This document shows, in pieces, positions 1 through 7,951 of a DNA stretch of 33,060 nt. The position numbers were made by a program, and so were the translations under genes. Each line of letters opens with the position of its first letter. The first letter of the stretch is position 1. The notes beneath the pieces were generated by a model. That model saw nothing but the letters and a program-made list of their open reading frames with translations, was not told the DNA's origin and made no database searches. Location: NCBI GenBank assembly GCA_036555105.1, contig DATBMA010000038.1, positions 1-33,060 on the forward strand. The letters run 5' to 3'. Origin of the DNA: DATBMA01 sp036555105. Its GTDB lineage: Bacteria; Actinomycetota; Acidimicrobiia; Spongiisociales; ZC4RG35.

Positions 1-882
1 ACTCAAAGTCCCCGACGGCTTAGCAAACTCCACATTCGGCAACTGGCCAGCCCCCGTCGTCGCCGACCCCGTCAACGACTGAGCCCCCGCACCCCCAAAC
101 ACCAACAAACCCGCCCCACCATCAAACGTCGAAGCCTGAGTGGCGTTGCCCATGGCGAGGACCGTGCCTGTGTCGATTGCTCCCTCGGTCAGGGTCAGCG
201 TGCCGTTGACGATGAGCGTCGTGCCTGCCGCCACGGTCTTGATCGCCCCTGCAGTGGTGGGGGCGAACGTGAGATTGTTGAATGTCTCCGAAGTGGGGAC
301 CGTGATCGTTGCTGCGCTCCCGGTGAACGTGACGGTGCCGCCGTTGTGGCCGAATGTGCCTGAGCTGTGAGTGAACGCTCCCGCGACCGATAAGGCGGCA
401 GTGGTTGAGGTGAAGCTGCCGCCAGACAGAGCAAACGGGCCATTTACCGTCATCGGCGATCCGCTTCCGGCGAACGCACCTCCTGATTGGCTGAAGCCCG
501 CCGCGCCGATGGTGACGGCGACCGCCCCTTGGGTGACCGTGCCCGCGTAGGCGCCACCGATCTGAATGCCCCCAACGTTCAGTGCGACGTTGATCGTGGC
601 GTTCTTCGCAGAAGTCGAATCGAAGATGGCGGTATCGGCGGCGCCCGGGGCAGCGCCGGTCGACCAGTTCGCGCCTTCTGACCAGTTGTTCGTGACGCCG
701 AGACCGGTCCAGATCACGGCAGCGGCGCTCGCAGCCGAAGAGAGGCCGAAGTAGACAGCGACCAGCCCCGACAGCAGCAGCGCGACTGCACGCAAGTATG
801 AGGACCGCCCGCGCCGCGGCGACCCAGCCGCGCCACAGCGCAGCGGGGCCCCGCCACAGTCGGAGCCCGCCAAGTAGTTCAC
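1..882 (-). CDS. Secreted adhesin-like repeat protein, N-terminal part (runs off the left edge)
   Basis: The frame is open from a GTG at 882 to the window edge (294 codons, no stop), and an in-frame TGA lies directly before that GTG. Residues about 25-55 form a signal peptide: an Arg-rich start (SPRRGRSS), a hydrophobic core (ALLLSGLVAVYFGL) and small residues (SSAASA). The mature start, VIWTGLGVTNNWSEGANWS followed by P-G-A-A-D-T-A-I-F, matches the W-x-x-x-x-N-W-s-x-G-x-x-P-x-x-x-D-x-A-x-F signature found at the start of many autotransporter-associated or large adhesin repeats. The rest is Gly/Thr/Ser-rich with alternating beta-strand pattern, typical of a beta-helix or beta-solenoid. It is probably a large surface protein. 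The start is uncertain because no strong ribosome site is visible. Other frames through this stretch give Arg/His-rich nonsense. Confidence 0.7.
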   Translation of the reverse strand, partial: MNYLAGSDCGGAPLRCGAAGSPRRGRSSYLRAVALLLSGLVAVYFGLSSAASAAAVIWTGLGVTNNWSEGANWSTGAAPGAADTAIFDSTSAKNATINVALNVGGIQIGGAYAGTVTQGAVAVTIGAAGFSQSGGAFAGSGSPMTVNGPFALSGGSFTSTTAALSVAGAFTHSSGTFGHNGGTVTFTGSAATITVPTSETFNNLTFAPTTAGAIKTVAAGTTLIVNGTLTLTEGAIDTGTVLAMGNATQASTFDGGAGLLVFGGAGAQSLTGSATTGAGQLPNVEFAKPSGTLS

Positions 883-970
883 TCAGTCCAAGAATCGGCA
901 TCAGCCGGCCGCTACTTGATGCCCGCGGGGGTCGGGCCCGGCCCGTTTCGAGCCTTAGTACGCTCCCCGA

Positions 971-2194
971 ATGTCAGCTCAGGGTGCGGTCGTCATCGTT
1001 GGCGCCAGCCTGGCCGGTGCCAAGGTGGCCGAGAGCCTGCGCATCGAAGGCTTCGACGGACCGGTCCGCCTGATCGGGCGGGAGGCGCACTTCCCCTACC
1101 AGCGCCCTCCCCTCTCCAAGACCCTGTTGCAGGGAACCGCCGACCTCACCAAGCCGCAGGTGCTCGACAACTCTTATTACGCCGCCAATGAGATAGACCT
1201 GCTGCTCGGGATCGAGGTGGTTTCCATCGACCTTGCCGAGAAGGAGGTCGAGCTCGACGGAGGTCGCAAGGTTGGCTTCGGCACCCTGGTGCTCGCCACC
1301 GGTTCCTCGGTCCGGCATCTGACCGTGCCAGGCTCCGATCTGGCCGGCATCCACTACCTCCGGACTCTTGACGACTCCCTCATCTTGCGCGAGGCACTGC
1401 AGCCGGGCCGGCGCGTGGTGGTGATCGGTGGGAGCTGGATCGGCACAGAGGTGGCAGCTTCGGCCCGCATCCGGGGAGTCGAAGTCGTCATGATCGACCA
1501 CGACACTCTCCCGCTCAATCACATCTTCGGGCCCGAGATGGGCGGGTTCTTCGCCGACCTCCACCGCGGGCACGGAGTCGACCTGCGCCCACAGTCGGAG
1601 GTCGACCGCATCGAGGGTGACAGAGAGGTTCGGGCAGTGGTGCTAAAGGACGGGACCAGGATCGAAGCCGATGCAATAGTGGCAGGGATCGGTGTCACTC
1701 CGAACGTCGGCCTGGCGGAGGACGCCGAGCTCGCCGTTGACGACGGAGTGTTGGTTGACGATCACCTCCGCACCAGCCACCCCTCCGTTTTTGCCATCGG
1801 CGACATCGCCAACCAGATGCATCCGATCCTCGAGCAGCGGGTCCGGGTGGAGCATTGGTCGAACGCCCTCAATCAGGGCATCGCCACCGGCCGCAACATC
1901 GCCGGCAACGACAACGTCTACCAGCGGGTGCCCTTCTTCTACTCCGACCAATACGACATGGGCATGGAGTACGCCGGCTGGCCGGTGCCGTGGGAACGGG
2001 TGGTGTTCAGAGGGGATCCAGCCGATGGCGCATTTCTCGCATTCTTCATGGACGGGGATCATGTGGTGGGAGGGGCCAACGTCAACATCTGGGACATCAA
2101 CCCCCAGATCCAGACGCTGATTCGCACCGCCACCCCTGTGAAGGACGAGGCACTGGCCGATCCCGACGTCGACCTCGCCGGCCTGGCCGGCTGA
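971..2194 (+). CDS. FAD/NAD(P)-dependent ferredoxin/rubredoxin reductase-type oxidoreductase
   Basis: This 407-residue protein has the pyridine nucleotide-disulfide oxidoreductase fold of class-I ferredoxin reductases that pass electrons from NAD(P)H to a ferredoxin, Rieske protein or rubredoxin. The FAD dinucleotide motif is at residues 7-20 (VVIVGASLAGAKVA), with the family's PYQRPPLSK segment around 42-50. A second Rossmann motif for NAD(P) (VVVIGGSWIGTEVA) lies near 148-161, and the C-terminal FAD motif VFAIGDIAN near 275. The final 90 residues resemble the reductase C-terminal domain. No redox CxxC is present, as expected for this subgroup. No ferredoxin or oxygenase gene is adjacent, so the electron acceptor is unknown. 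The ATG at 971 has no clear ribosome site, so the message may be leaderless. Confidence 0.85.
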   Translation: MSAQGAVVIVGASLAGAKVAESLRIEGFDGPVRLIGREAHFPYQRPPLSKTLLQGTADLTKPQVLDNSYYAANEIDLLLGIEVVSIDLAEKEVELDGGRKVGFGTLVLATGSSVRHLTVPGSDLAGIHYLRTLDDSLILREALQPGRRVVVIGGSWIGTEVAASARIRGVEVVMIDHDTLPLNHIFGPEMGGFFADLHRGHGVDLRPQSEVDRIEGDREVRAVVLKDGTRIEADAIVAGIGVTPNVGLAEDAELAVDDGVLVDDHLRTSHPSVFAIGDIANQMHPILEQRVRVEHWSNALNQGIATGRNIAGNDNVYQRVPFFYSDQYDMGMEYAGWPVPWERVVFRGDPADGAFLAFFMDGDHVVGGANVNIWDINPQIQTLIRTATPVKDEALADPDVDLAGLAG

Positions 2195-2241
2195 GCCCAA
2201 TTCCGGTCCGCCCCTCGGTCACCCCATTACCGTCGCGGCCC

Positions 2242-3786
2242 ATGCGACGAGGCCTTTGGCTGATCAGCTCAGGCATCCTCCTCGGGGTTGTGGCCGGCGC
2301 CTGCGGCGTCTCCCCCACCTCCACCGCGGCTGCTCCCGTCACCACGACCGCCGCGCCGGAGGCCACGACGACCGCAGCACCGACCACCACCGCCGAGGTC
2401 TCGGTGGAGGTCGAGAGCTTGGTGCGGTCGGTGGTGGAAGTGCAGATGATGTTGGGGGGCGAGGTGATCGCCCACGGTTCCGGGACCGTCATCTCTGATG
2501 ACGGTCTCATCCTCACCAACGCCCACGTCGCCACGCCGTCCGACGTCGACATCGACGGGCTCACGATCGCCGTCACCGACTCGGCCGACTCCGCCCCTCG
2601 GCCCACATATCAGGCGGAGGTGGTGGCAGCCGATGTGGTGCTCGACCTGGCGGTGATCAAGGCCGTCAGCACGATCGGCGGCGACCCTTATCCGGCAGGG
2701 GCGATTCCTGCGGCTGCGGTCGGCGACTCCGATCAGGTCGAGATCGGAGACGACCTGCTCATCTTCGGGTATCCGGCCATCGGCGGGGAGACCATCACGT
2801 TCACTCGCGGGCTGGTCTCAGGCTTCACCGGCGACCCGGTCTTGGGAGACCGGGCATGGTTCAAGACCGATGCCACCATCGCCGGGGGGAACTCGGGAGG
2901 GATGGCGGCCAACCTCGACGGCGAGTTGATCGGGGTCCCGACCCAGGCAGCGGCGGGAGAGAATCTCGACCCGGTGGATTGCCGGCCCGTACGGGACACC
3001 AACCGTGACGGCAGCATCGACGCCAACGACGACTGCGTGCCACTGGGTGGCTTTCTCAACGGGGTCCGCCCGGTGAACCTGGCGGCGGAGTTGATCTCGG
3101 CGGCCACAACCGGGGCCACCTATGTGCCGATAGGGGGCCTGCCAGACCCGAACGATGACCCCGATCCCGAGCCGGTCGACTTCGACCCAGGCACCGTCGT
3201 GTTCGGGCGCCCGGTGTTCGACAACGAGGTGCCCGAGGTGCGGCCGACGGAGGACTACATCTGGCTGCCCAGCGGCCAGAGCCAGCTGTGCGGATGGTGG
3301 GAGTACGAGGGAATGCAAGACGGGGTCCGTTGGGATGCCATATGGGCGCGGGAAGGCGAAGTCGACGAGGGGGCCTCCTTCATCGGGGAGGTGTGGACCG
3401 GCGGGGAGTCGGGCGAATGGTGGGTCTGCTTCACCAGCGAGTCCACCATCGCCGACGGGTTCTGGGAGCTGACCCTGAACGTCGAGGATGTGTGGCAGGC
3501 GGGCTCCTATGTAGGTCTCGGCGATGCCCTCAGCCCGGTCGAGTTCACCATGACCAACAACAGCGGCAACCAGACCATCTGCTACCTCTACATCGCTCCC
3601 GACTTCATGACTTCGTGGGGCAACGACTGGCTGGGCGAGACCGACACCCTCGACCCCGGCGAGTCCATCAGCTACAACCTCCCGGTGGGGCTGTATGACG
3701 TCCTCGGCGACGACTGCGACCAGCAGGCCCTGTTCGAGGAGGACAAGCTCGAGATCCAGGAGCCATTCGAGCTCACTTTCGGGTAA
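2242..3786 (+). CDS. Lipoprotein trypsin-like (HtrA/S1C-type) serine protease with inserted EF-hand loop
   Basis: The 514-residue protein begins with a lipoprotein signal (lipobox VAGAC, Cys21), then a Thr/Ala/Pro-rich linker (about 25-52) that would hold the catalytic domain off the membrane. The chymotrypsin-fold triad is visible: His95 in LTNAHVATP, Asp135 in DLAVIK and Ser218 in GGNSGG. Shortly after the Ser, residues 252-263 (DTNRDGSIDAND) form a canonical 12-residue EF-hand calcium loop bracketed by Cys247 and Cys265. From about 290 onward there is an acidic, Trp-rich beta-type region I do not recognise. An upstream extension of the frame overlaps the reductase gene and is not protein-like, so the ATG at 2242, which starts the signal peptide, is the sensible start. 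It follows the reductase by 47 bases. It likely acts on the cell surface; the substrate is unknown. Confidence 0.85.
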   Translation: MRRGLWLISSGILLGVVAGACGVSPTSTAAAPVTTTAAPEATTTAAPTTTAEVSVEVESLVRSVVEVQMMLGGEVIAHGSGTVISDDGLILTNAHVATPSDVDIDGLTIAVTDSADSAPRPTYQAEVVAADVVLDLAVIKAVSTIGGDPYPAGAIPAAAVGDSDQVEIGDDLLIFGYPAIGGETITFTRGLVSGFTGDPVLGDRAWFKTDATIAGGNSGGMAANLDGELIGVPTQAAAGENLDPVDCRPVRDTNRDGSIDANDDCVPLGGFLNGVRPVNLAAELISAATTGATYVPIGGLPDPNDDPDPEPVDFDPGTVVFGRPVFDNEVPEVRPTEDYIWLPSGQSQLCGWWEYEGMQDGVRWDAIWAREGEVDEGASFIGEVWTGGESGEWWVCFTSESTIADGFWELTLNVEDVWQAGSYVGLGDALSPVEFTMTNNSGNQTICYLYIAPDFMTSWGNDWLGETDTLDPGESISYNLPVGLYDVLGDDCDQQALFEEDKLEIQEPFELTFG

Positions 3787-3803
3787 CGCCCGCTGCGCGG
3801 GCG
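3787..3803 (+). terminator. GC hairpin directly after the protease stop codon
   Basis: CGCCCGC and GCGGGCG form a perfect 7-bp stem with a 3-base loop, starting at the base after TAA. There is no T-run behind it, so it would be a U-less terminator or 3'-end stabiliser. Inference from position and stem only. Confidence 0.5.
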
Positions 3804-3804
3804 A

Positions 3805-3825
3805 GTACCAAGTACAAAGTACAAA
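3805..3825. repeat. Three tandem heptamers GTACCAA/GTACAAA/GTACAAA
   Basis: Three head-to-tail 7-bp units begin two bases after the hairpin following the protease gene. The units share the GT start and 7-bp period of the much longer array at 17109-17192. Confidence 0.7.
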
Positions 3826-3996
3826 GACCGGAACCCCCTCAGTCTCTCTCAATGGCAACGACGGATGAGTTGCCGCAGCCCAGAACCTCGGAGCCCATGC
3901 CGTCGAGGCTCGGACGCTGAGCACTTGGTCTCGGTCAAGCCGGCGTCCCCAGGAGGGGGGAACTTCGTCACTTCGTGCCACCTCCAGGGGAGCATC

Positions 3997-4026
3997 TTGA
4001 CAGGTGAGTAAATACTCACCTATTGT
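3997..4026 (+). promoter_or_regulatory. Housekeeping-type promoter of the ArsR/SRPBCC gene
   Basis: A perfect -35 box TTGACA (3997-4002) and a -10 box TATTGT (4021-4026) are separated by 18 bases. The -10 ends 9 bases before the ATG at 4036, so transcription would start at or next to the start codon and the mRNA would be leaderless or nearly so. No ribosome site is present, in agreement with this. Confidence 0.75.
4002..4021. promoter_or_regulatory. Perfect palindromic operator inside the promoter spacer (AGGTGAGTA-AA-TACTCACCT)
   Basis: Two perfect 9-base arms around an AA centre fill the whole -35/-10 spacer and touch the last base of the -35 and first base of the -10. ArsR-family dimers bind imperfect palindromes of this size, so autorepression by the downstream gene product is the likely role. 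The regulator assignment is inference; the palindrome is seen directly. Confidence 0.75.
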
Positions 4027-4035
4027 CCCTCCCGC

Positions 4036-4800
4036 ATGGATGAGGTATTCCGGGCGCTGAACGACCCCGGCCGGCGGCTGCTGCTCGACCGGCTCTTCAT
4101 AGACGACGGCCAGACCCTCTCTGAGCTGTGCGGCTACTTGCCGGACATGACCAGGTTCGGGGTAATGAGCCACCTACGGGTGCTGGAGGAGGCGGGCTTG
4201 GTGGTCCCTCGCAAGGTGGGCCGCAACAAGCACCACTACCTAAACCCGGTGCCCATCAAGCAGATGCACGACCGTTGGATCAGCAAGTACACGGCCCCAT
4301 GGGTCGGAGCGATAGCCGGGTTGAAGTCCCGGCTGGAAGGAGGCCAGAGCATGTCAGGACCGGTTCACGTCTATCAGGTGTTCATCAACTGCAAGGTGAG
4401 GGACGCCTGGGATGCGCTAGTCGATGGCGACCAAACCGAGCAGTACTACTACGGGACCAGGGTCGAGTCGGATTGGGGCGAGGGCAGCGAGCTGCGGTAC
4501 CTATACCCAGACGGCTCGGTGGCCGCCGACGGGCAGGTCCTGGCCATCGATCCCCCGAAGCGGCTCGAACTCACGTTCCACCCCCGCTGGGACCCGGAGA
4601 TCGATGCGGCCGGCCCGGTGCGAATGGTGTGGCTGGTGGACGATGCATCTGGGGCGACTCGGCTGACCGTCGAGCTGTACCAGTTGGACGAAGGCTCCCA
4701 CACGTTCAACGAGTTCGTGGGCGGGATCCCGTTCATCGTCTCCGGCCTGAAGACGCTCTTGGAGACGGGCAAGCCGATGATGGCGGTGGCCGGTCGCTGA
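4036..4800 (+). CDS. ArsR-family HTH regulator fused to an SRPBCC (AHSA1-like) domain
   Basis: A 254-residue two-domain protein. Residues 1-95 are a winged helix-turn-helix of ArsR type (MDEVFRALNDPGRRLLLDRL at the start, then the SHLRVLEEAGLVVPRKVGRNK recognition helix and wing). Residues about 110-250 are an SRPBCC/AHSA1 domain: VHVYQVFINCKVRDAWDALVD at its start, a beta-sheet core, and a C-terminal helix FIVSGLKTLLETG. SRPBCC domains bind hydrophobic ligands in a helix-grip pocket, so this may be a one-component sensor. In many genomes these domains are separate neighbouring genes; here they form one frame. Alternative internal start MSGPVHVYQ (with GGAGG upstream near 4340) could also make the SRPBCC domain alone. 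The upstream palindrome suggests autoregulation. Confidence 0.85.
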   Translation: MDEVFRALNDPGRRLLLDRLFIDDGQTLSELCGYLPDMTRFGVMSHLRVLEEAGLVVPRKVGRNKHHYLNPVPIKQMHDRWISKYTAPWVGAIAGLKSRLEGGQSMSGPVHVYQVFINCKVRDAWDALVDGDQTEQYYYGTRVESDWGEGSELRYLYPDGSVAADGQVLAIDPPKRLELTFHPRWDPEIDAAGPVRMVWLVDDASGATRLTVELYQLDEGSHTFNEFVGGIPFIVSGLKTLLETGKPMMAVAGR

Positions 4801-4808
4801 CCGGCCAC
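4786..4808 (+). terminator. Perfect 9-bp hairpin spanning the stop codon
   Basis: GTGGCCGGT and ACCGGCCAC pair perfectly around a 5-base loop, with the TGA stop (4798-4800) lying in the loop and first stem base. There is no T-run. It may end the ArsR/SRPBCC transcript. Confidence 0.5.
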
Positions 4809-4818
4809 GATCCCCGGA

Positions 4819-4941
4819 TCAGGCGGACTTGGCCGACCGGTTCTTGGCCTCTTTCTTGGCCTTCTTCTCTTGACGCTTCTGCTTGAGGTCGCGGGTGGCC
4901 ACCTTTTTGGTGTTGGATCCGCCCCGGTCCTTGTTCGCCAT
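4819..4941 (-). CDS. Small Lys/Arg-rich protein, 40 residues
   Basis: An ATG at 4941 is preceded by a strong ribosome site (GGAAGGAG, 6 bases upstream) and opens a 40-residue frame: MANKDRGGSNTKKVATRD followed by a helix dominated by Lys, Arg, Gln and Glu and ending NRSAKSA. It is highly basic, without cysteines or membrane segment, and could bind nucleic acid or ribosomes. I do not recognise a named family. It is convergent with the ArsR/SRPBCC gene, only 18 bases from its stop. Confidence 0.7.
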   Translation of the reverse strand: MANKDRGGSNTKKVATRDLKQKRQEKKAKKEAKNRSAKSA

Positions 4942-5027
4942 GTCCGGCTCCTTCCTGCAAGACGGTTGCTGGGACCGAGCCTAAGACACGCAGAGCCGCA
5001 TGAGTGGGTGATATCGGAGGGCGCCGG

Positions 5028-6341
5028 TCAGGCGTCGGGATCGAGATACCGGTTGGTCCAGCTCTGGGAGTGGGCAACGCCGTTCTGGGTGAGGGTACGG
5101 GTGACGGTCACGAGCCCTGGGGCAGAACCGCTCACCGAGGCCTTCACCCGCTTGGCGACGGAGCCCCCTTGATCGAGGATGGTGATCGCCGACGAGCGAT
5201 TCCCTATGGAGTGGTTGCCACGGACCCGCCAGCCTCCTTGGTTGCCCCAGATCTCGACCGTGAGCGAGGTGCCAGTGGTCGAGGTCTTGACCGTGAGCGT
5301 GTTGTAGGTGTCGTTTCGGAACTTGACGTCTTTCGAGTGGTACACGAGGGTGGCTTCGATCCCCAGCGGATAGCGGCTGATCCAGGCGCTGTGGGGTTGG
5401 TGCTCGAGGATCTCGTACCCGCCCCAGAAGGCGGCGTTGAAAATCGTGGTGCCGAACTGGCTGACCCCTCCACCAACGGTGCAGCACTCGCCCTTTCCGT
5501 CGACCATGTAAGGGGCAAGCACGAATCCCTTCCCGGTCGTGAGCCGGCCGACCACCGCGTCGACCGAGAACACTTCTCCCGGCCGGATCACGGTGCCGTT
5601 CACCAACTGGGCCATGCGGCGGATGTTGATGACACGGTCCTCGCAACAGTTGAAGTGGGTGGTGAAGCTCGAGACCCGCTCTGTTGGCGGTCGGGGGGGC
5701 GGGACCATCGGGGTGAGGCCGAGCGCCCTGGCAAGGAAGGCCGCCATCTGCTGGCGGGTGACTCCGGCGTATGGGCAGTAGAGCGTGGTGTCGGAGGCAT
5801 CACAGCCCAATGCGATGCCGGCCGCCGCCACCTGGTTGATGCTCAGCTCGTGGGTGTTCCCGTTGTCGTCCAAGAAAGCGTCGGGCGGGGTGGGTGGCAT
5901 CTGGCCCGCAAAGGCCCTGGCCAGGAAGGTGGCCATCTGACCCCGCGTGACCTGATCGTCGGGGCAGAAGCTGGTGTTTTCAGGAGGGTTGCAGCCGCCG
6001 GTGATTCCGGCCTCGGCCAGGCTGTTGATCTCATCGTCGAAGACCGTGGCCGGGTCGGCAGGGAACCAATCCTGGGTGGGCAGCGGCAGCTGCAACGCCC
6101 TGGCCAGCAGGGCCGCCATTTGGCCCCGGGTGATCTTTTTGTTGGGGCAGTAGTAGAAGCCGTCCTCGTCACAGCCCTTGGTGATGCCCGCCGCCACGAT
6201 GGCTTCGATCGAGCCCTCGTGAGTACTCCCGTCGTCATCGAGGAAGGTCCCGCCCGGGGTCAGCTCGGCGTGTGCGGGAGCGAACCACAGCGTCGAAAGG
6301 CCGCAGGAGAGCAGGAGGAGGGTGACCACCCGGCGCCGCAC
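5028..6341 (-). CDS. Secreted VanW-domain protein with three SLH-like repeats
   Basis: GTG at 6341 opens a 437-residue protein with a clear signal peptide (RRRVVTLLLLSCGLSTLWF...AHA). Residues about 28-210 contain three SLH-like repeats of the form GTFLDDDGSTHE...AAGIT.GC...CP...TRGQMAxFLARAL, each with a Cys pair (GC...CP). After a Pro-rich linker, residues about 225-340 are a VanW domain (FNCCEDRVINIRRMAQLVNG, GEVFSVDAVVG, GGGVSQFGTTIFNAAFWGG). The C-terminal 100 residues are beta-rich, probably a small Ig- or G5-like module. VanW proteins are cell-envelope proteins of unclear chemistry, first seen in vancomycin-resistance loci; resistance is not implied here. The protein is last of three similar genes reading leftward, 107 bases after the preceding one. 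Upstream extension in the same frame overlaps that gene and is nonsense. Confidence 0.85.
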   Translation of the reverse strand: MRRRVVTLLLLSCGLSTLWFAPAHAELTPGGTFLDDDGSTHEGSIEAIVAAGITKGCDEDGFYYCPNKKITRGQMAALLARALQLPLPTQDWFPADPATVFDDEINSLAEAGITGGCNPPENTSFCPDDQVTRGQMATFLARAFAGQMPPTPPDAFLDDNGNTHELSINQVAAAGIALGCDASDTTLYCPYAGVTRQQMAAFLARALGLTPMVPPPRPPTERVSSFTTHFNCCEDRVINIRRMAQLVNGTVIRPGEVFSVDAVVGRLTTGKGFVLAPYMVDGKGECCTVGGGVSQFGTTIFNAAFWGGYEILEHQPHSAWISRYPLGIEATLVYHSKDVKFRNDTYNTLTVKTSTTGTSLTVEIWGNQGGWRVRGNHSIGNRSSAITILDQGGSVAKRVKASVSGSAPGLVTVTRTLTQNGVAHSQSWTNRYLDPDA

Positions 6342-6448
6342 GGGGCGAGTGTCCCATGTCCTGGCACGCCTGCCAAGAGGATGTTTAGGCGCCGCGTGCC
6401 GGCAGGTGTCACGAAACGGATGTCGGCTGCCGCGGGGACGGATCGGCG

Positions 6449-7951
6449 TCAGCCGTCGTACTGGCCGGAGCCGGGATCGACCATCAGACCGGACACGTCG
6501 ACCGCCTCGAAGTCCGATCCATGCACCACGTCCAGCTCGTGGAGGACGTCGTTGTCCCAGCGGGGGTCGGGCGCCCCCGAGATGTACCACGGGCTCCCGT
6601 TGTCGGCCAGGATCACGCCATAGGTCTTCATGGCCTGCAGGATCACGCGGGCCTGGGGCGAGAACCCGCTGATGTCGAAGCCGGCCTTCAACCGGAATCG
6701 CTGGCCCATCGGCGGATAGCGCTCGTCGGTGATGTCCGAGGCATCGTGTCGGGCGGGCCAGACATGGGCGGACTGCGTGTCGGGGGCGGTGAAGCGTATG
6801 GCGTGGCGGATCACTCCGGCGGCCACCTCTTCGTATCTGACCAGGCCAGGGTAGATCGGGAGGCCGGCGGCGTCGGCCGAGGTCCAGGTGTCGGGGCGCA
6901 GCTGGTTGGAGCGGAGGTCGTAGACCGCGCCGGAGGCCGCCCTCCAGGTCCCGTTCGACTGGGGGAAGGCCCGGTAGAGCTCGTAGAGCTTGCAGGCGTC
7001 GCGGTCGAATACAAGGGAGTGCCGATCCCCGGTCGAGCCCGGCCCGCCTTCGATCGGAGCGGAGGCAGGGAACGGGTATGGGCCCGGATCGCTCTCTGAC
7101 CCGTAGGAGGTGAAGGTGATGCTCACCTTGGGCTGGCCGACCCCGACTTCCACGAACGGGATTCCGATCGGCCCACCCGTCCCCGGCGGCCAGATACCGG
7201 AGCCGAAGTCGGCATGGACCTGGTCGCCGGTCCCGATCCGGGCTACGTACTGGGCCGAACGGGCGTGGACCGGGAGGTTGTCCACCCGGCGGTTCCAGAT
7301 GTTGTCGGCGGGAAGGATCGTGCACCGCGGCGGAGGGACGATCGGGGTCAGACCCAGCGCCCTGGCCAGGAACGAAGCCATCTGGTCGCGGGTGACCCGG
7401 TCGTCGGGGCAGAACCGGCGGGCAGCGCAGCCGTTGGTGATGCCGGCCGCAGCCAGGCGGTTGATGGCGTCCTCATGGGTCGAGCCGTCGTCGTCGTCGA
7501 AACGGTTTTGCCCGTCGGCCGGGTACCCGAAACCGCGCACAAGAAAGGAGGCCATCTGGCCGCGCGTGATGGGGGCATTGGGGCAGAAGAGCCTTGTGCC
7601 GCATCCCATCGTGATGCCGGCGGCGGCGATGCGGTTGATGGCGCCCTGGAAGGGCGAGCCACCGTCATCGGCGAAGTAGTCGACGGTGGTAGCGGGAGGA
7701 TGAAGCGCGCGATCGAGGAACGCCGCCATCTGCCCTCTGGTCACCTCGCCACGGGGGCAGTAGAGGTCGGGCGCGGTGCAGCCGGTGGTGAGGCCGGCGC
7801 CGGCGATCGCCTCGATGTTGCCCTCGTGATAGTTGCCATCGTCATCGCGGAAAGTGCCGCCGGGAGGAAGTGGGGCTGCGCCGGAAGGGACCGCCGCCAC
7901 CAGCAGGTACAGGACGAGTACGGCCAGGGCGGCTCGCATCAGCTTCTTCAT
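6449..7951 (-). CDS. Secreted protein with three SLH-like repeats and an unassigned C-terminal domain
   Basis: A 500-residue protein beginning MKKLMRAALAVLVLYLLVAA, a signal peptide cleaved near PSGAAP. Three SLH-like repeats (about 28-205) each carry the GC...CP cysteine pair. Residues about 210-500 form one large domain starting CTILPADNIWNRRVDNLPV and containing DFGSGIWPPGTGGPIGIPF, RHSLVFDRDACKLYELYRAF, HAIRFTAPDT and a C-terminal MKTYGVILADNGSPWYISG. I recall similar uncharacterised secreted proteins in soil bacteria but cannot name a function. Its ATG overlaps the stop of the upstream beta-helix gene (ATGA, 4 bases), so the two are translationally coupled. Confidence 0.8.
   Translation of the reverse strand: MKKLMRAALAVLVLYLLVAAVPSGAAPLPPGGTFRDDDGNYHEGNIEAIAGAGLTTGCTAPDLYCPRGEVTRGQMAAFLDRALHPPATTVDYFADDGGSPFQGAINRIAAAGITMGCGTRLFCPNAPITRGQMASFLVRGFGYPADGQNRFDDDDGSTHEDAINRLAAAGITNGCAARRFCPDDRVTRDQMASFLARALGLTPIVPPPRCTILPADNIWNRRVDNLPVHARSAQYVARIGTGDQVHADFGSGIWPPGTGGPIGIPFVEVGVGQPKVSITFTSYGSESDPGPYPFPASAPIEGGPGSTGDRHSLVFDRDACKLYELYRAFPQSNGTWRAASGAVYDLRSNQLRPDTWTSADAAGLPIYPGLVRYEEVAAGVIRHAIRFTAPDTQSAHVWPARHDASDITDERYPPMGQRFRLKAGFDISGFSPQARVILQAMKTYGVILADNGSPWYISGAPDPRWDNDVLHELDVVHGSDFEAVDVSGLMVDPGSGQYDG

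Noticed and set aside
122..901. Long minus-strand open frame rich in Arg and His
   Set aside because: It is an alternative frame of the adhesin-like gene; the frame shifted by one base gives a signal peptide and a recognisable repeat start, while this one is low-complexity Arg/His sequence.
1643..2200. Minus-strand frame opposite the flavoprotein
   Set aside because: His/Val/Asp-rich antisense shadow of a well-supported gene.
6364..6415. Inverted repeat between the second SLH gene and the VanW gene
   Set aside because: Only six contiguous pairs (CCTGCC/GGCAGG) with a long loop; not convincing as a terminator.
5004..6623. Plus-strand open frame of 539 residues opposite the VanW gene
   Set aside because: Antisense shadow of the VanW/SLH gene with no recognisable motif or ribosome site.
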